Source of the DNA: Dasypus novemcinctus
Taxonomy: Eukaryota; Chordata; Mammalia; Cingulata; Dasypodidae
Length of the DNA: 64,000 nt
Reading direction: 5' to 3'
Assembly (NCBI RefSeq): GCF_030445035.2
Contig: NC_080704.1
Span: 22,982,499-23,046,498 of the forward strand
Shown here: in pieces, positions 22,792-33,600 of the stretch
Numbering within the stretch: position 1 is the first letter of the stretch
How the letters are laid out: every line of letters begins with the position of its first letter
Translations under genes and position numbers: made by a program
Notes under the pieces: model-generated
What the model was told of the DNA's origin: nothing
The model's database searches: none
The model's input: only the letters and a program-made list of their open reading frames with translations

Positions 22792-23248
22792 TGTGTGGTG
22801 GTTTGGAGCTATATACCCCAGAAAAACATGTTCTTAATCTTGACCCATTCCTGTAGGTGTGAACCCATTCTAAAATAGGATTTTTTGATGTGGTTACTTA
22901 AGTTAAGGTGTGGTCTGCTGAATCAGGGTGGGTCTTAATCCTATTACAGGAGTCCTTTATAAGCAGAATGAAATTCGGACATACTTAGAGAAAGCCAAAG
23001 GAAGCAGCTGGAAGTCAACAGAATTCAGAGAAATTAAGAGAGTCTACCAGGTCTCTGTCACATTATTATGTGACAGAAAAGCCAAGGACCAAGGGTCACC
23101 AGCAGCCAGCCCCAGAATGCCACAGAACTACCTTGAGGACGCATTGATTTTGGCCTTCTCTTAGCCTCAAAACCATGAACCAATAAATTCCTGTTAAGTC
23201 AATCCATTGCATGATATTTGTTTCAGCATATTTCAGAAAACTAAAACA
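22792..23248 (+). mobile_element. MaLR-like solo LTR (copy 2)
   Basis: It starts TGTGTGGTGGTTTGGAGC and ends CAGAAAACTAAAACA. This is the best preserved of three related copies, with the AATAAATTCCTGTT signal at about 23181. It shares ordered blocks with 12826-13279 and the general plan of 55631-56173. It carries AATCCTATTACAGGAGTCCTTTATAAG near 22940-22964, with a TATAAG element. It lies inside the HAL1-like LINE. No clear 5 bp TSD was found. Confidence 0.7.
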
Positions 23249-23484
23249 CCCTATTACTTTACTGCAATCCTTTAATTTTTTTCTGGAGCTTTGAGAGAGA
23301 GGTTTCTGCTGGTTCTTTCTGGTTGTTCAAAACTTCTGTGGGTGTGTGTGTGAGAGAGATGAGGGGCGGGAAATAGCTCCCTGAAGTGTCTCACTCTTCA
23401 ATCTTGATTGGGGCTGGGCCTCCGCTCCCCTCTTTGTCATCTCCTGCCCTTTTCTTCTCCTCATACATATATTTTTTCACACCT

Positions 23485-23846
23485 TTTTTTTTACCCCGCC
23501 CCTTGTGACTTCTGTATGTGTGTACTGTCTGCTCTCTGTGTCCATTCGCTGTGTGTTCTTCTGTGTCTGTATTTATTTATTTTATTTCCCCTCTCCCCTT
23601 GCGGCTTGCTTGCTTTCTGCTCTCTGTGTCCATTTGCTGCACGCTCTTCTGTGTTTTTGCTTGTCTCCCTTTTTATTTTTTTTGTTGCATCACCTTGCTG
23701 AGTTGGTTCTCTGCTGTGCTTGTGGGCTGGGTAGCTCTCTGCAGCGTGCAGGCGAGCCTACCTTCACAAGGAGGCCCCGGGGCACAAACCCAGGGCCTCC
23801 CATATGATAGATGGGAGCCCAACTGATTGAGCCACAGCAGCTTTCC
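23485..23846 (-). mobile_element. SINE of the double-tail subfamily (copy 1)
   Basis: The tRNA-like head (about 23765-23846) differs from the standard SINE: it reads GGCTCAATCAGTTGGGCTCC in sense and has GGGTTTGTGCCCC in place of the B box. The tail module appears twice, at about 23525-23580 and 23613-23666. Each carries antisense CTGCTCTCTGTGTCCATTYG and TCTTCTGTGT. The A-rich end is the T-run near 23485. Confidence 0.8.
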
Positions 23847-24039
23847 ATCTTCTCCTTATATTTTATTATCTGGACATATAGAGCTACATGCCAATCCCAT
23901 ATTTACACATGCCTCTGTGCCTTCTGTTCATGCTGTTCCTTCTGTCTAGAATCTATTGACTTGATGGTTTCCACCCATCCTTAGGAGGTAGCTCATGAGT
24001 TTCTCATGAAAGAATTTGCTGTCTTACACTGGATTATTC

Positions 24040-24530
24040 CAGAAACAACTCTCTGAGGTATATTGCTAAAAATGATCTCAACGAATCACACCTTCCTGTG
24101 TCTGTGTCCCATTGCAATATGACTTTGCCACTCTTCCCCTCAGCAGGTGGAGTTTGTTTCTCCATTCTTTGAATCTGGGATGGCCTTAGGACTGCTTTGA
24201 CTGATGCAATGTGGTAGAAATGATGCTCTGTATTCACAAGCCTAGGCATTAAGAGACCTTGTTACTTCTGCTCTTGCTCCCAGAACCCAAATACCATGTA
24301 AAGAAATCCAGGCTATCTTGCTGGAGAAAGAGGCCATGCAGAGAAAGAGGTCATGGAGAAGAACAGAGGTGCCAAGGGTCTAGATATGTGAGTAAGGCCA
24401 GCATGGATCTTCCAGCTCCAGTTGGGGCACTCCAGCTGACACCACTTAGAGCAGAGACAAGCCATCCTTGCTGAGCCCTATCCAAATTTCTGAGCCACAG
24501 ATCATGAGCAATAAAATAACTCCTTTTTAA
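24040..24530 (+). mobile_element. MLT1-like LTR, left part
   Basis: It is recognised by CCCCTCAGCAGGTGGAGTTTG, TTTGACTGATGCAATGTGGTAG, CAGCTGACACCACTTAGAGCAG, CTGAGCCCTATCCAAATTTCTG and the polyadenylation region GAGCAATAAAATAACT near 24508. The LTR end is not here but at 25222-25288, so later insertions split it. Confidence 0.75.
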
Positions 24531-24534
24531 AAAA

Positions 24535-24650
24535 TAACCATGTTATTTGTTCATGATTTTGTGGGTCAGGAATTCAGGATGGCTCAGCTGGGTGGTTTAT
24601 CTCCAGGTGTGTTCATAGAGAGCTCCATCACTCACATGATTTGGAATTAC
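24535..24650 (+). mobile_element. Small unassigned repeat-like insert in the MLT1 LTR
   Basis: GTTCATGATTTTGTGGGTCAGGAATTCAGGATGGCTCAGCTGGGTGG resembles a common mammalian LTR or MER end. I cannot name it safely. It lies between the two MLT1 halves. Confidence 0.4.
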
Positions 24651-24654
24651 TGCT

Positions 24655-25032
24655 TTTTTTCTTAACCCCCCCCCCCCACGGCATTTTTGGTTTGCTGTCT
24701 GCTCTCTATGTCTATTTGCTGTGGATTCTTCTGTGTCTGTATTTATTTTTGTTTATCCCCCGCCCCTTGCAGCTTGCTTGCTGTCTGCTCTCTTTGTCCA
24801 TTCGCTGTGTGCTCTTCTGTGTTTTTGCTTGTCTCCCTTTTTTGGTTGCATCATCTTGCTGAGTTGGCTCCCTGCGGTGCTTGCAAGCTGGTGGCACTCT
24901 GCGGCGCCGGGGCTGGCAGGTCTCCACAGCATGTGGGTGAACCTGCCTTCACAAGGAGGCCCCGGGATGTGAACCCAGGGCCTCCCATATGGTAGATGGG
25001 AGCCCAACTGATTCAGCCACAGCCGTTTCCCT
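24655..25032 (-). mobile_element. SINE of the double-tail subfamily (copy 2)
   Basis: It has the same unusual head as at 23.5 kb and the same doubled tail module (about 24695-24750 and 24781-24834). Because both copies share the doubling, it is a subfamily trait, not a local accident. A C-run lies at 24667-24677. Confidence 0.85.
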
Positions 25033-25034
25033 GG

Positions 25035-25215
25035 AATAATTGCTTTTTTAAATTAAAAGTTGTTTTTTTTTTTAGTTCTGAAGAATTTCAAACATACATA
25101 AAAGTAGAGAATAGTAAAATGAAACCCCCAGGCACTTCTCGTCCAGATGAACAGTTATTAATTCATGGCCAATCTTGTTTCAAATAAACTTCCACCCACT
25201 TCCCTCCCTCTCATA
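25035..25215 (-). mobile_element. L1M 3'-end fragment, antisense
   Basis: Phrases TTTCAAACATACATAAAAGTAGAG, ATAGTAAAATGAAACCCCCA and TTAATTCATGGCCAATCTTG match the antisense 3' end of old L1M elements. It is inserted together with the SINE between the MLT1 halves. Confidence 0.7.
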
Positions 25216-25221
25216 ATATTT

Positions 25222-25288
25222 TAAATGGCTCAGGGTTTGAGCCACTAGATTTGAGGTGATTTGTCACGCAGCAATAGATAACTGCAAC
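25222..25288 (+). mobile_element. MLT1-like LTR, right end
   Basis: GAGCCACTAGATTTGAGGTGATTTGTCACGCAGCAATAGATAACTGCAACA is the classic MLT1 terminus and completes the LTR that stops at 24530. Confidence 0.75.
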
Positions 25289-25710
25289 ACCCTGAGGCAG
25301 AGATTTAAGTGCAAGTAGTTTATTTGGAAGAGGATTCCAGAAAGCGTTGGTTGGGGAGTGGGGAAGTTAGACAATGCACAGTGTGTAAATGAGCAGAGTA
25401 CCACTGGGCAACTGGGACTCAGTCCTGCTGGGGACCTGTGGGGCTACATAGAACTGGCCTCATGGCTGTCCCTCCCATGGGTGGAGGAAGCTGAGATAGA
25501 AATCCACCAATTCCTACTTGTTACTAGTTGAGAGATGTCATAGGGGGCATTAGCTCGCTGGCATTTCTGGCCTGCCCCCACCTGCAGGCGCAGATACAGA
25601 ATCACAAGTGCTTGCAGTAAGAAGCCACCATTTCATAAGAAGATTGAGTTCCAAGGGGATATGGGTGGAGAGTTGAGTTCTGAGGGGATAGTGTCTATAC
25701 TGGCTAACAC
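25289..25710 (+). repeat. Family X interspersed repeat
   Basis: It contains GAGGCAGAGATTTAAGTGCAAGTAGTTTATTTGG, GATTCCAGAAAGC and CCAAGGGGATATGGGTGGAG, and ends at GATAGTGTCTATACTGG. The order of motifs equals that in 29385-29850 and, inverted, in 2820-3300. Confidence 0.65.
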
Positions 25711-25930
25711 CCAGTGAGTCTTCTTTCTTCTGGGATCCTCCTTTGTTTGTTAATATAGCATCCTATGTAGACCTCTATTATAGTGTTTATTACATCAGCT
25801 GTATTTACTAATTTAACCATCTGTTAGCACCTCTGAAGCAGGGAGTGCATTGTATTAATCTTGGTATCCACTACAATCCAGCATAATACATAACACATAA
25901 CACATACCACATGTCAAGAATACTACCGGA

Positions 25931-26329
25931 GGGAAGTGGACTTGGCCCAGTGGTTAGGGCGTCCGTCTACCACATGGGAGGTCCATGGTTCAAACCCCAG
26001 GCCTCCTTGACCCGTGTGGAGCTGGCCCATGCGCAGTGCTGATGCGCGCAAGGAGTGCCGTGCCACGCAGGGGTGTCCCCTGGGTAGGGGAGCCCCATGC
26101 ACAAAGAGTGTGCCCTGCCAAAGAAAGTGCAGCCTGCCTAAGAATGGCGCTGCCCACACAGAGAAATGACACAAGATGATGCAGCAAAAAGAAACACAGA
26201 TTCCCATACCGCTGACAACAGGAGCGGACAAAGAAGACGTAGCAAATAGACACAGAGAACAGACAACCGGGGTGGGGGGGGGGGGAAGGGGAGAGAAATA
26301 AAATAAATAAATAAAACTTAAAAAAAAAA
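25931..26329 (+). mobile_element. DAS-type SINE with internal deletion
   Basis: TSDs AAGAATACTACCGGA (ending at 25930) and AAGAATGCTACTGGA (26330-26344) differ at two positions. The body lacks about 22 bases around GTAAGGAGAGCCGCCCAGCG and carries variants also seen at 28.5 kb (GCCTAAGAATGGCGC, GAGAAATGACACAAGATGATG). Confidence 0.92.
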
Positions 26330-26344
26330 AAGAATGCTACTGGA

Positions 26345-27600
26345 AAGTGTGTATTTGTTTCCTTGCAACAAGCCTATGACATAGGCAGTTCAGGGCAGGT
26401 ACAGGCCCATGATCTCTTATTCACAATTCCAAAAGTAAAATAGTTTTCCTTCCATCTGTGTCAAAAATTATTTGGTGGCAAAACCGACCTATCATGAGAC
26501 TCACTTTGGGCTTATATCGTGTGATTATTCACATTTGTGACAGAAATATCTATGCGCTTGATTGATGGCTGCTGCTCAGATCCCACTGGGGGTGTCCAGA
26601 GAAGACAGCATGCACACTGTATTATCTTTCTAAAATCTCAAATCTTTGGAATTCTGAAACATATCTGGCTTCAAGGAATGTAGGCCTGTATTGCTATTTC
26701 CATTTTACAAAGACAGAAACGTGCTCCAGGTAATGGTTAGAAGGACTCCCCAACATTAGGGCCTACCCTTCTTGGGGCTTCTGCCCAGGCTATAGCCCTA
26801 TCTTTGAGGACCACCCATCATCCACAACCTCAATACCTGCTGAAAGAGTAGGTCTAGCCTTCATGATAGTGCCATGTGACAATCTCTCCGTGGCCACAGG
26901 ACCAGGAATGGGTCAATCCGTCTGTCTCTCTGGGATGTGAATTGAGGCACAGGGACCCTAGCTGGTCAGTGTTAGACAAAGAAACTGGGAGTCACGTAAG
27001 CTACAGCTAGAGCGGCTATTCCCTGTCACATGCTCCCTAAGGCAGAGACAGCCAAGCCCTGGAAAGAGATTAGCAACAGCATTTGTCCAGAAAAAAGAAG
27101 AGTGAAAGCTTACATGGCCTCAGAGAACTGGAGGGTGGAATTCTGGAGAGGGCAACCTTAGAAAGAGCAGCCTTGAAGAGAGAAAGCAGCCTTGGGGAAA
27201 GCAGCCTTCAGACTGCGTGTTCCAGGCCTCCTCCAGGCCTGGCTGTACTTGTTGCTGCTGAGTCCTAAGAGATACCCTTGTGTCTCTTTTTCCTTGAACT
27301 AATTTGAATGTAGGTCTGATTCTCACAACAGTATGTTCCCCAACAAGGACAGATGCCAGAGCACCCTGGACAGGCCAGAGGGGTTCTGTTGGTGACTTTT
27401 CTCTTCCACTAGAGGCTGATTCCCCTACTCTCCTCTGGGCCTCCCAGTGGGTTGGGCCTAGGTTCTAGGGATGGAAAAGACATTTGAATTCTAGTGTGTT
27501 TCAGGGAGGGGGAGTTTTGTGCAACTGGAGCTCCACAGGCTTCCCTCTAAATTGGCTTTAGGGTGGGATTGTGGAGAGCACTTTCTTCCTGAAAAGATGC
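26345..27600. other. Unassigned sequence, no gene
   Basis: The sequence is mostly unique. A short direct-repeat patch near 27150-27215 (GAAAGCAGCCTTGGGGAAAGCAGCCTTCAG) gives a small imperfect tandem array. Open frames are short. No coding support. Confidence 0.45.
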
Positions 27601-27613
27601 CTATACCAGTAAT

Positions 27614-28014
27614 CTTTTTTTTGTATTTATCTCTTTCCCTCCCTCCTCCCAGTTGTCTGCTCTCTGTGTCCATTCACTGTGTGTTCTTTTGTGTCCGCCT
27701 CTATTCTTGTCAGCGGCATGAGAATCTGTGTCTCTTTTTGCTGCCACATCTTGCTGTGTCAGCTCTCCGTGTGTGCGGCGCCATTCCTGGGCAGGCTGTA
27801 CTTTCTTTCGCGCTGGGCGGCTCTCCTTACAGGGCGCACTCCTTGCGTCTGGGGCTCCCCTACGTGGGGGACACCCCTGCGTGGCAGGGCACTCCTTGCG
27901 CGCATCAGCACTGCATGTGGGCCAGCTGCACACGGGTCAAGGAGGCCCGGGGTTTGAACCGTGGACCTCCATGTGGTAGGCGGATGCCCTATCCATTGGG
28001 CCAAGTCCGCTTCC
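27614..28014 (-). mobile_element. DAS-type SINE, well preserved
   Basis: TSDs CTATACCAGTAAT (27601-27613) and CTATACCAGTGAT (28015-28027) differ at one base. The copy retains the head, with antisense GGTTTGAACC at 27949-27958, the full body and the tail. One base is missing from the CACATGGGAGG motif next to the head. Confidence 0.93.
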
Positions 28015-28027
28015 CTATACCAGTGAT

Positions 28028-28505
28028 TTTGATGGTCCAGTGTGTGGACAGACAATAACAGGTTTGTTTCAGGGGCATTCTTTTTTTTTTTTTTTTTTTG
28101 TCTGTCATTAATTTATTATTTGTCATAAAAAAAATGAAATCTTTTCTGTACGGAGTCCATGAAATAAATATAAGCATTCTGGACAATTTGGATCCATTAT
28201 CTAGCTGCAAGCAATCTCCTTGTAACTCACAGAATTATCTCTATGATAATCACAATAATACCACGACCAATGATAATAAAATCTGATAGGCAAAACTTAT
28301 TGATTTCTTTACACATACCAGACACTGTGCTAGATGTTTTGCCTACAGTATTTTAAAATCCAGGGTCACTCACTGGCATTGTTGAAATGAAAATAGTCAT
28401 ACCCATGTGTAAATAACGTAACAGGAAGGAGGATGCAGCTGTGGGATTTGGTTGTTTCTATAAAACTGACTGCTTAAGTTATTAAAATTTTCAAAAGGAG
28501 ATAAG
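28028..28505. other. Mostly unassigned, with an MIR/L2-like fragment
   Basis: A T-run lies at about 28080-28099. The part at 28290-28400 (TTTACACATACCAGACACTGTGC, TAGATGTTTTGCC) fits an MIR/L2-like fragment. No gene. Confidence 0.45.
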
Positions 28506-28518
28506 AAAATGACAAACT

Positions 28519-28923
28519 GGCGGCAGACTTGGCCCAGGGGTTAGGGCGTCTGTCTACCACATGGGAGGTCCACGGTTCAAACCCCAGGCCTCCTTGACCC
28601 GTGTGCAGCTGGCCCATGTGCAGTGCTGATGCGTGCAAGGAGTGCCCTGCCATGCAGGGGTGTCCCCCGCGTAGGGGACCCCCACATGCAAGGAGTGCGC
28701 CCCGTAAGGAGAGCCGCCCAGCGTGAAAGAAAGTGCAGTCTGCCTAAGAATGGCGCCACCCACACGGAGAAATGACACAAGATGATGCAGCAAAAAGAAA
28801 CACAGATTCCTGTGCCACTGACAACAACAGAAGCAGACAAAGAAGACACAGCAAATAGACACAGAGAACAGACAACTGGGGTGGGGAGGAAGGGGAGAGA
28901 AATAAATAAATAAATCTTTTAAA
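28519..28923 (+). mobile_element. DAS-type SINE with exact TSD
   Basis: TSD AAAATGACAAACT is identical at 28506-28518 and 28924-28936. The A and B boxes are intact (TTGGCCCAGGGGTTAGGGCG; GGTTCAAACCCC at about 28573). It shares the GCCTAAGAATGGCGCC and GAGAAATGACACAAGATGATG variants with the 25.9 kb copy, so the two belong to one subfamily. Confidence 0.95.
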
Positions 28924-28936
28924 AAAATGACAAACT

Positions 28937-29384
28937 ACAAAATGAAAATGAAGGGTACTGAATATATTTTATTATTGTTATCCAGGAAGATCCTTGGTTC
29001 TGACCCAAATGTAAATGTTCATTCATAATTATTGTGAATGATAGACAAGAAATTAATTCTTAAGATTTCCCCACAACATTCATCCATATGGTCAAACTCC
29101 GAGTAACTTATGGGGCCACCGTGTTGATGATGGAAGTGTGGGTCACTGTGGTCTGATGATGCAGAGAAAAGAGATGTGCTTAGAGCATCTGTATACACGA
29201 TACAGGGAAGGCACAGGAATGACTGGATTTAGGATCAATATGGAAGTTAGCAGTCAAAGTAGAAGCAGCTGTTTGATGCCAAGGGACCTTTTCAAGCAGA
29301 ACTGCCTCTTCATTCCAAAGGCTGGGAACCCCAACAAGGAAGTCAAGTTGGGATGAGGGAATAACCCATCATATCGTCTTAGTT
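28937..29384. other. Unassigned sequence, no gene
   Basis: Unique-looking sequence with no motif of note. Confidence 0.4.
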
Positions 29385-29850
29385 TGGTTTCCCTCAGAAG
29401 CAGAGCCTGAGACAAGGAATTGACTGCAAGCAGTTTATGTGGGAGACAATCCCAAAAACCACTAGTAGGGAAGTAGGAAGTGAAATAGGGAAGGAAAGGA
29501 AGCCAATAAAGGGAGTATTTTTGAGCAGAGTACCATTTCGGTCAACTGGGGTTTGATTTTTCTGGGGAAGACTGGGAGACAATGTAGACTGTATCTCATT
29601 TTTCTACCCAATAAGTGAGGGAACTGGGGAATTTATCCACCAGCTGCCATCAGCTGCTTCTGGGTGTGTTTTGGTGGAAGGGGTACTAGCTCCCTGTACA
29701 CAGGCTGAGAGGGGCTCCAGCAATCAGATAAAAGCCCCAGGCAGAGAGTCACAGGTACTTGTAGCTGAGAACCATTGAGTCAGCATTCCTAGGAAATGGT
29801 AAATGCCAAGGGGATATGGGCAAGGCTCTGACAGCATCTGCAGCACTCTT
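29385..29850 (+). repeat. Family X interspersed repeat
   Basis: The most complete plus copy. It starts GTTTGGTTTCCCTCAGAAGC, continues with AGCCTGAGACAAGGAATTG and GCAAGCAGTTTATGTGGGAG, and ends near GCTCTGACAGCATCTGCAG. Compare 2820-3300 (inverted) and 25289-25710. Confidence 0.65.
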
Positions 29851-29994
29851 ACACATCAGGGGTCAGAGATGAGGCCAAAAACCAAGAGGACACAATCTCA
29901 GAAACCGCAGAGCCAAGAAAGTTCAGGCAAATGGACAGCAACCACAAGGGTGATTCCTTATGAAAGATCAAGGCCAAGCAAGCAGGGGAGCAAC

Positions 29995-30210
29995 TGTCAG
30001 AGCACTGGGTTAGGTGACAGGTGTTCTGGGTCTGAGTGCCTTCTCTATCACTTTCTATCTGTGAGCACCTGGCCAAATTACTGGACTCCTCTATGCCTCA
30101 GTTTCCTCATAAGTAAAATAGAAATAACATCTGCCCTACCTGCATCTAGAGTGTAGTGAGGAACAAATGGAATAATATTTCAGAAGCTCTTTGAAACCTG
30201 TACAACATCA
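29995..30210 (+). mobile_element. MIR fragment, long
   Basis: It contains GCCTTCTCTATCACTTTCTATCTGTGAGCACCTGGCC, TATGCCTCAGTTTCCTCATAAG and AATAGAAATAACATCTGCCCTACC, which is the core and 3' part of MIR in order. Confidence 0.75.
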
Positions 30211-32160
30211 TGGAATTGTCAAAAGGAATGGGATGATATGGGACAAATTAGGAAGGAGTTTAATTCTAACATTTCAGTTTTTAGAAGGGGCTTTAGATGA
30301 CTTCACTGAAGGCAAATACCAATGTTGGGTGACTAAGTAAACCTGAACACCGAGTTACAAACATCTAGCAGGAGCAGAGAGTGTATGGATAGGGTCTAAA
30401 AGCTGCTTCTGGAAACAAAGGAATGACTGTTAGTACTGTCACTGAGAACAGCAAAGGCCATTGCACACAACTCTGTCTGACAAGTGGCACTAGTCACCTG
30501 GAGGAAGAGTGGGAGATGAGGGTTTTGGATTTCAAAAGGAGTGACTACAATCCAAACACTAATACTTTTCATTTAAAAACTCCAAATTGATTGACCTGAT
30601 TATACTTCTTAAACAAGGCATCAACTAAATGTGAGTTTTCCCGTGAAGTACAGACCAGACTTTTTGTTGCAGAAGAGATGTGAGGGTAGGGCGGATGGGT
30701 CACACTGCTACATTCAATGTGAGTCTGCTGAGATAATCCTCACTGTGGCTCTGGCTCAGTGTAATTGCCCCTGGTGCAAGCGTGAGCGGTCACAAAGGGA
30801 AAATAACAGGGTTGTGTCCGCATCTTGGGGATGGCTGCCATTTTCACCAGGATGTCTAATATCTTTTTCCCCAAGGGATCTTGATAATGGTATAATTTTC
30901 AGCAAACACTGTTTAATGGAAAGCCTTTTGTGAGGATTTTGCAAAATATAAAGGCTTGACTTGATGGCTCAGCCCATACACTGGGATTTTTCCAAATGTG
31001 GTGCAATAGTACTATTAAGAAAAGCCGTGAATGAAATAACAAGGGAGGAAGTTGCCTGTGACAACAGAGAGAATGCACTAACAGTCCTATTAGAGTCAAG
31101 TAAGATAAAAAATACCATAGTGCGTCCATCTGGGAAGTCCCTCATTCTGCGAACAGGAAGGACACAGCTGCTAGTATTTTACAAATCATCTCTTTAAGTC
31201 AACTTTGCCCCACGCTAGCAGATTCCTTCCTCAACATATGCAAAACTCTTTTATACCTCACTTTCAATTTGCCCATTGTCTTTCCATCATCTACTGGTTT
31301 TGCATTTCATTCCTGATTGGTGCATTACCACTGGTATTTGTCTATTTCAAACAGACAAGAAGAATGTACCAGGGTTTCCTGAATGATGATGCAGTAACTC
31401 ATCATAATAAAAAGTCAGAATTCCAGGCATCTATGCTGGCTTATGAGAGATAAGAGCTTCCAAATGACATGATTTTATTTGGCTGAAAACCAGATTTTTC
31501 TGTCCTTTAATATTGTCTATATTCCTCCCGAGGCACAGAGAAATAAGCCTGTTTCTATTTATACGGATTTCATAAGTTCTTCTCAACCAAGACTAGCTTA
31601 TTTTGAGCCCTTTTCTCCTCTGATTTCTGCATTGTGTACCTAGAGGAACGCCTGGGTTTAGCAAATCCACTTAGCAGCCCTCCTTACCTATCTGTAAGTA
31701 TGTGGAAGGACCCCTAAGACATCCTTTTACAAATCTGTCTCACAAGGCCACAGACGAGTCCTTGGAGTTTTGTTTCTTTTTCTTGGTGTTAAAGAATGTA
31801 TTCTTTTTTCCAAAGATCTTAGTTGCCTACTCATTATTTGTTTCTGGGGCTTCTCTCCAGTGTGACACCAATTTCTCTGAGACCCTCTTATTAATTTATT
31901 TGGCCAGGAAATATAACCAGTAGTTTAGACAAAATCAATCACTGTGAATATAATGAGATTATTACATGTCTCCCCTCCTGCACACTCCGAAGGGCCGACA
32001 TTGTTGGAGTTTGCAGTTACTAAAACAAACTCGAGGAGGCCCTGTTCCTCCTGCCTTCTGCTTCCCTCTCCATTCTGATCTATTGTTCCAGTCCCCGATG
32101 CTAGCTATTCTCCAGCTTACTGAACTTTCTTCTGTTTCCTGCATTTGCCATAGCCTCTAG
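30211..32160. other. Repeat-poor interval, no gene seen
   Basis: Almost 2 kb without a repeat I can name. Several frames of 60-100 codons show no known motif. The stretch near 30630-31200 is slightly GC-richer. No exon could be supported. Confidence 0.4.
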
Positions 32161-32164
32161 AAAC

Positions 32165-33060
32165 AATATAACCAACTTAGACTAGTTAGGATAATGCCAG
32201 CTGCTGTAACAGCATACCCCAAATCTCCAATGGCTTAACACAATAGAAATCCATCTACAACGCTCCCACAAAGCCCAAAATGTGTATTGTTGACTTATGC
32301 CTGGCCTTCCAAGGGGTCATTCAAGACCCAAGTGCCTTCCCTCTTGTGGCTTTGAGCTTCCCTAGAGCCTCAGTGTTCTTGGCAGCCAACTGGCAAAGGC
32401 AAAAGAGGCTGCAGGATGATGCCTGTAAGTTTTTATGGGCTGGACCTGGATATGGTATATCACTTCCACTCATGTTCATTGTCAGAACTCAGAAATATGG
32501 CACTATCCAACTGCAAGGGAGGCTGGGAAATGTCGTTCTGCTCTTTGCCAGGAAGAAGAATTTTGGTGACCAGCTAGCCAGGCTCTGCCTTACCACTCTG
32601 GCTAGTTTAGGCCCAAGATGAATTTATTAAAGAGCATTTTGGGGCTCCGAGAACATTGGGAGGGCCAGAGGATCAGACTTGGAGGCTATCCGGCTAGGAA
32701 CAACATCCGAATTACAGTGCTGGACTGCTCCACTAGAGACCTTGCTAACTTTTTGCTACCATCCCTGGGTGCAGTCGTCATAGCCTCATATCGTGGATGC
32801 ACTGGTGGGATGCTACTGCCATCCCCACAGTGCCTTTCTGTCAACCTCTGCCAACCTCATCTGAACAGTGATATTGTGCCTTGCCTGCTTTCTCACCTTG
32901 CTATCTTCAGAAACAAAGTCTTGTGGGTGCATCTGGCAGGTGGACCTTACGGCAAACACCTGTGCCCAAGGTGCAAGGGAGACTGAGAAAGCGATGTGGC
33001 TTTCTACCTCTGGGAGGTGAATACAGGGAAATCCCCCCAAGCATGAGAACTTTGTTCAAA
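32165..33060 (+). repeat. Old LTR-like or DNA-transposon fossil
   Basis: Two blocks look like common mammalian interspersed repeats. One is GCTGTAACAGCATACCCCAAATC...AACTGCAAGGGAGGCTGGGAAATGTCG (32199-32531). The other is GTGGGTGCATCTGGCAGGTGGA...GTGCAAGGGAGACTGAGAAAG (32924-32993). The repeated ..TGCAAGGGAGRCTGRGAAA motif links them. I cannot assign a family. Confidence 0.45.
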
Positions 33061-33089
33061 AGTTGCTGGGCAGACCAAATGTCCACTAC

Positions 33090-33600
33090 TATTCTAGTTC
33101 AGGTTCTCTGGAAAGCAGACCACAAGAGAGGACTTGGGACCAGGTAGCTTATTTGGGAGGGGATCCCAGAAAGCAGGGATGAAGCAGTCCAAGTGAGAAA
33201 GGGAAGCAGGAAGAACCAGTTAAATACATCTTATCATGCTTGTTATTCTTGTTGGGGGCTCAATGTCTCTGGGGATCTTTGGAGGAACTGGTTAGAAGGT
33301 ACCTCAGAAATGTTTCCTCATTGATGGGGGAGGTTGGAGCATTTTTGCACTCTTGTTCCCCATTGGTTGAGGGTTTCCTTCAGAGTATTAAGTGCATCCA
33401 CCCACTCTAACTGCACCTCTGGACTATATGAGGGAAAAGCTTTGGGAAAAGTCCTGAGGCCAAAAAACACAAACAAACAAAAAACACACCCAAAAACCAA
33501 TAACAAAAACCTAGAGAGACAAGGAAGGCCATGAAGTAGGATGCTTGTAGCAGGCATGGTAATTATCCACATAGCTGAAATCAGAGGGGATATGGTGTAG
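33090..33600 (+). repeat. Family X-like repeat, diverged
   Basis: TAGTTCAGGTTCTCTGGAAAGCAGACC and AGCTTATTTGGGAGGGGATCCCAGAAAGCAGG parallel the left half of family X. The right half is hard to align. An A-rich CAAACAAAAAACACACCC patch lies near 33470-33500. Confidence 0.5.

Larger units (their letters stand above)
20565..23484 (-). mobile_element. HAL1-like LINE, antisense, split by an LTR
   Basis: The antisense order is typical of a HAL1/L1 ORF1 unit: CTGTTGTAGGGCCAGTCTAGTGG (21199), CTCAGCTTTTGTTTATCTGGG (21237), TTTTGGCCTCCATGGTTTCTGATG (21360), TTTGACAGTTTGATTGTAGT (21475) and CTTCATGGTATCCCACAGGTTC (21678), then the coiled-coil region to about 22000. No reverse-transcriptase part is seen, as expected for HAL1, an L1 derivative carrying only ORF1. 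The LTR at 22792-23248 interrupts the 5' part. The outer limits are approximate. Confidence 0.65.

Noticed and set aside
25955..26015. SINE heads as genuine tRNA genes
   Set aside because: A and B boxes are present, but the flanking body, A-rich tail and TSDs show SINEs, and the stems are not fully complementary.
27519..28058. A 179-codon plus frame
   Set aside because: It lies almost completely in the antisense SINE at 27614-28014 and its flanks.
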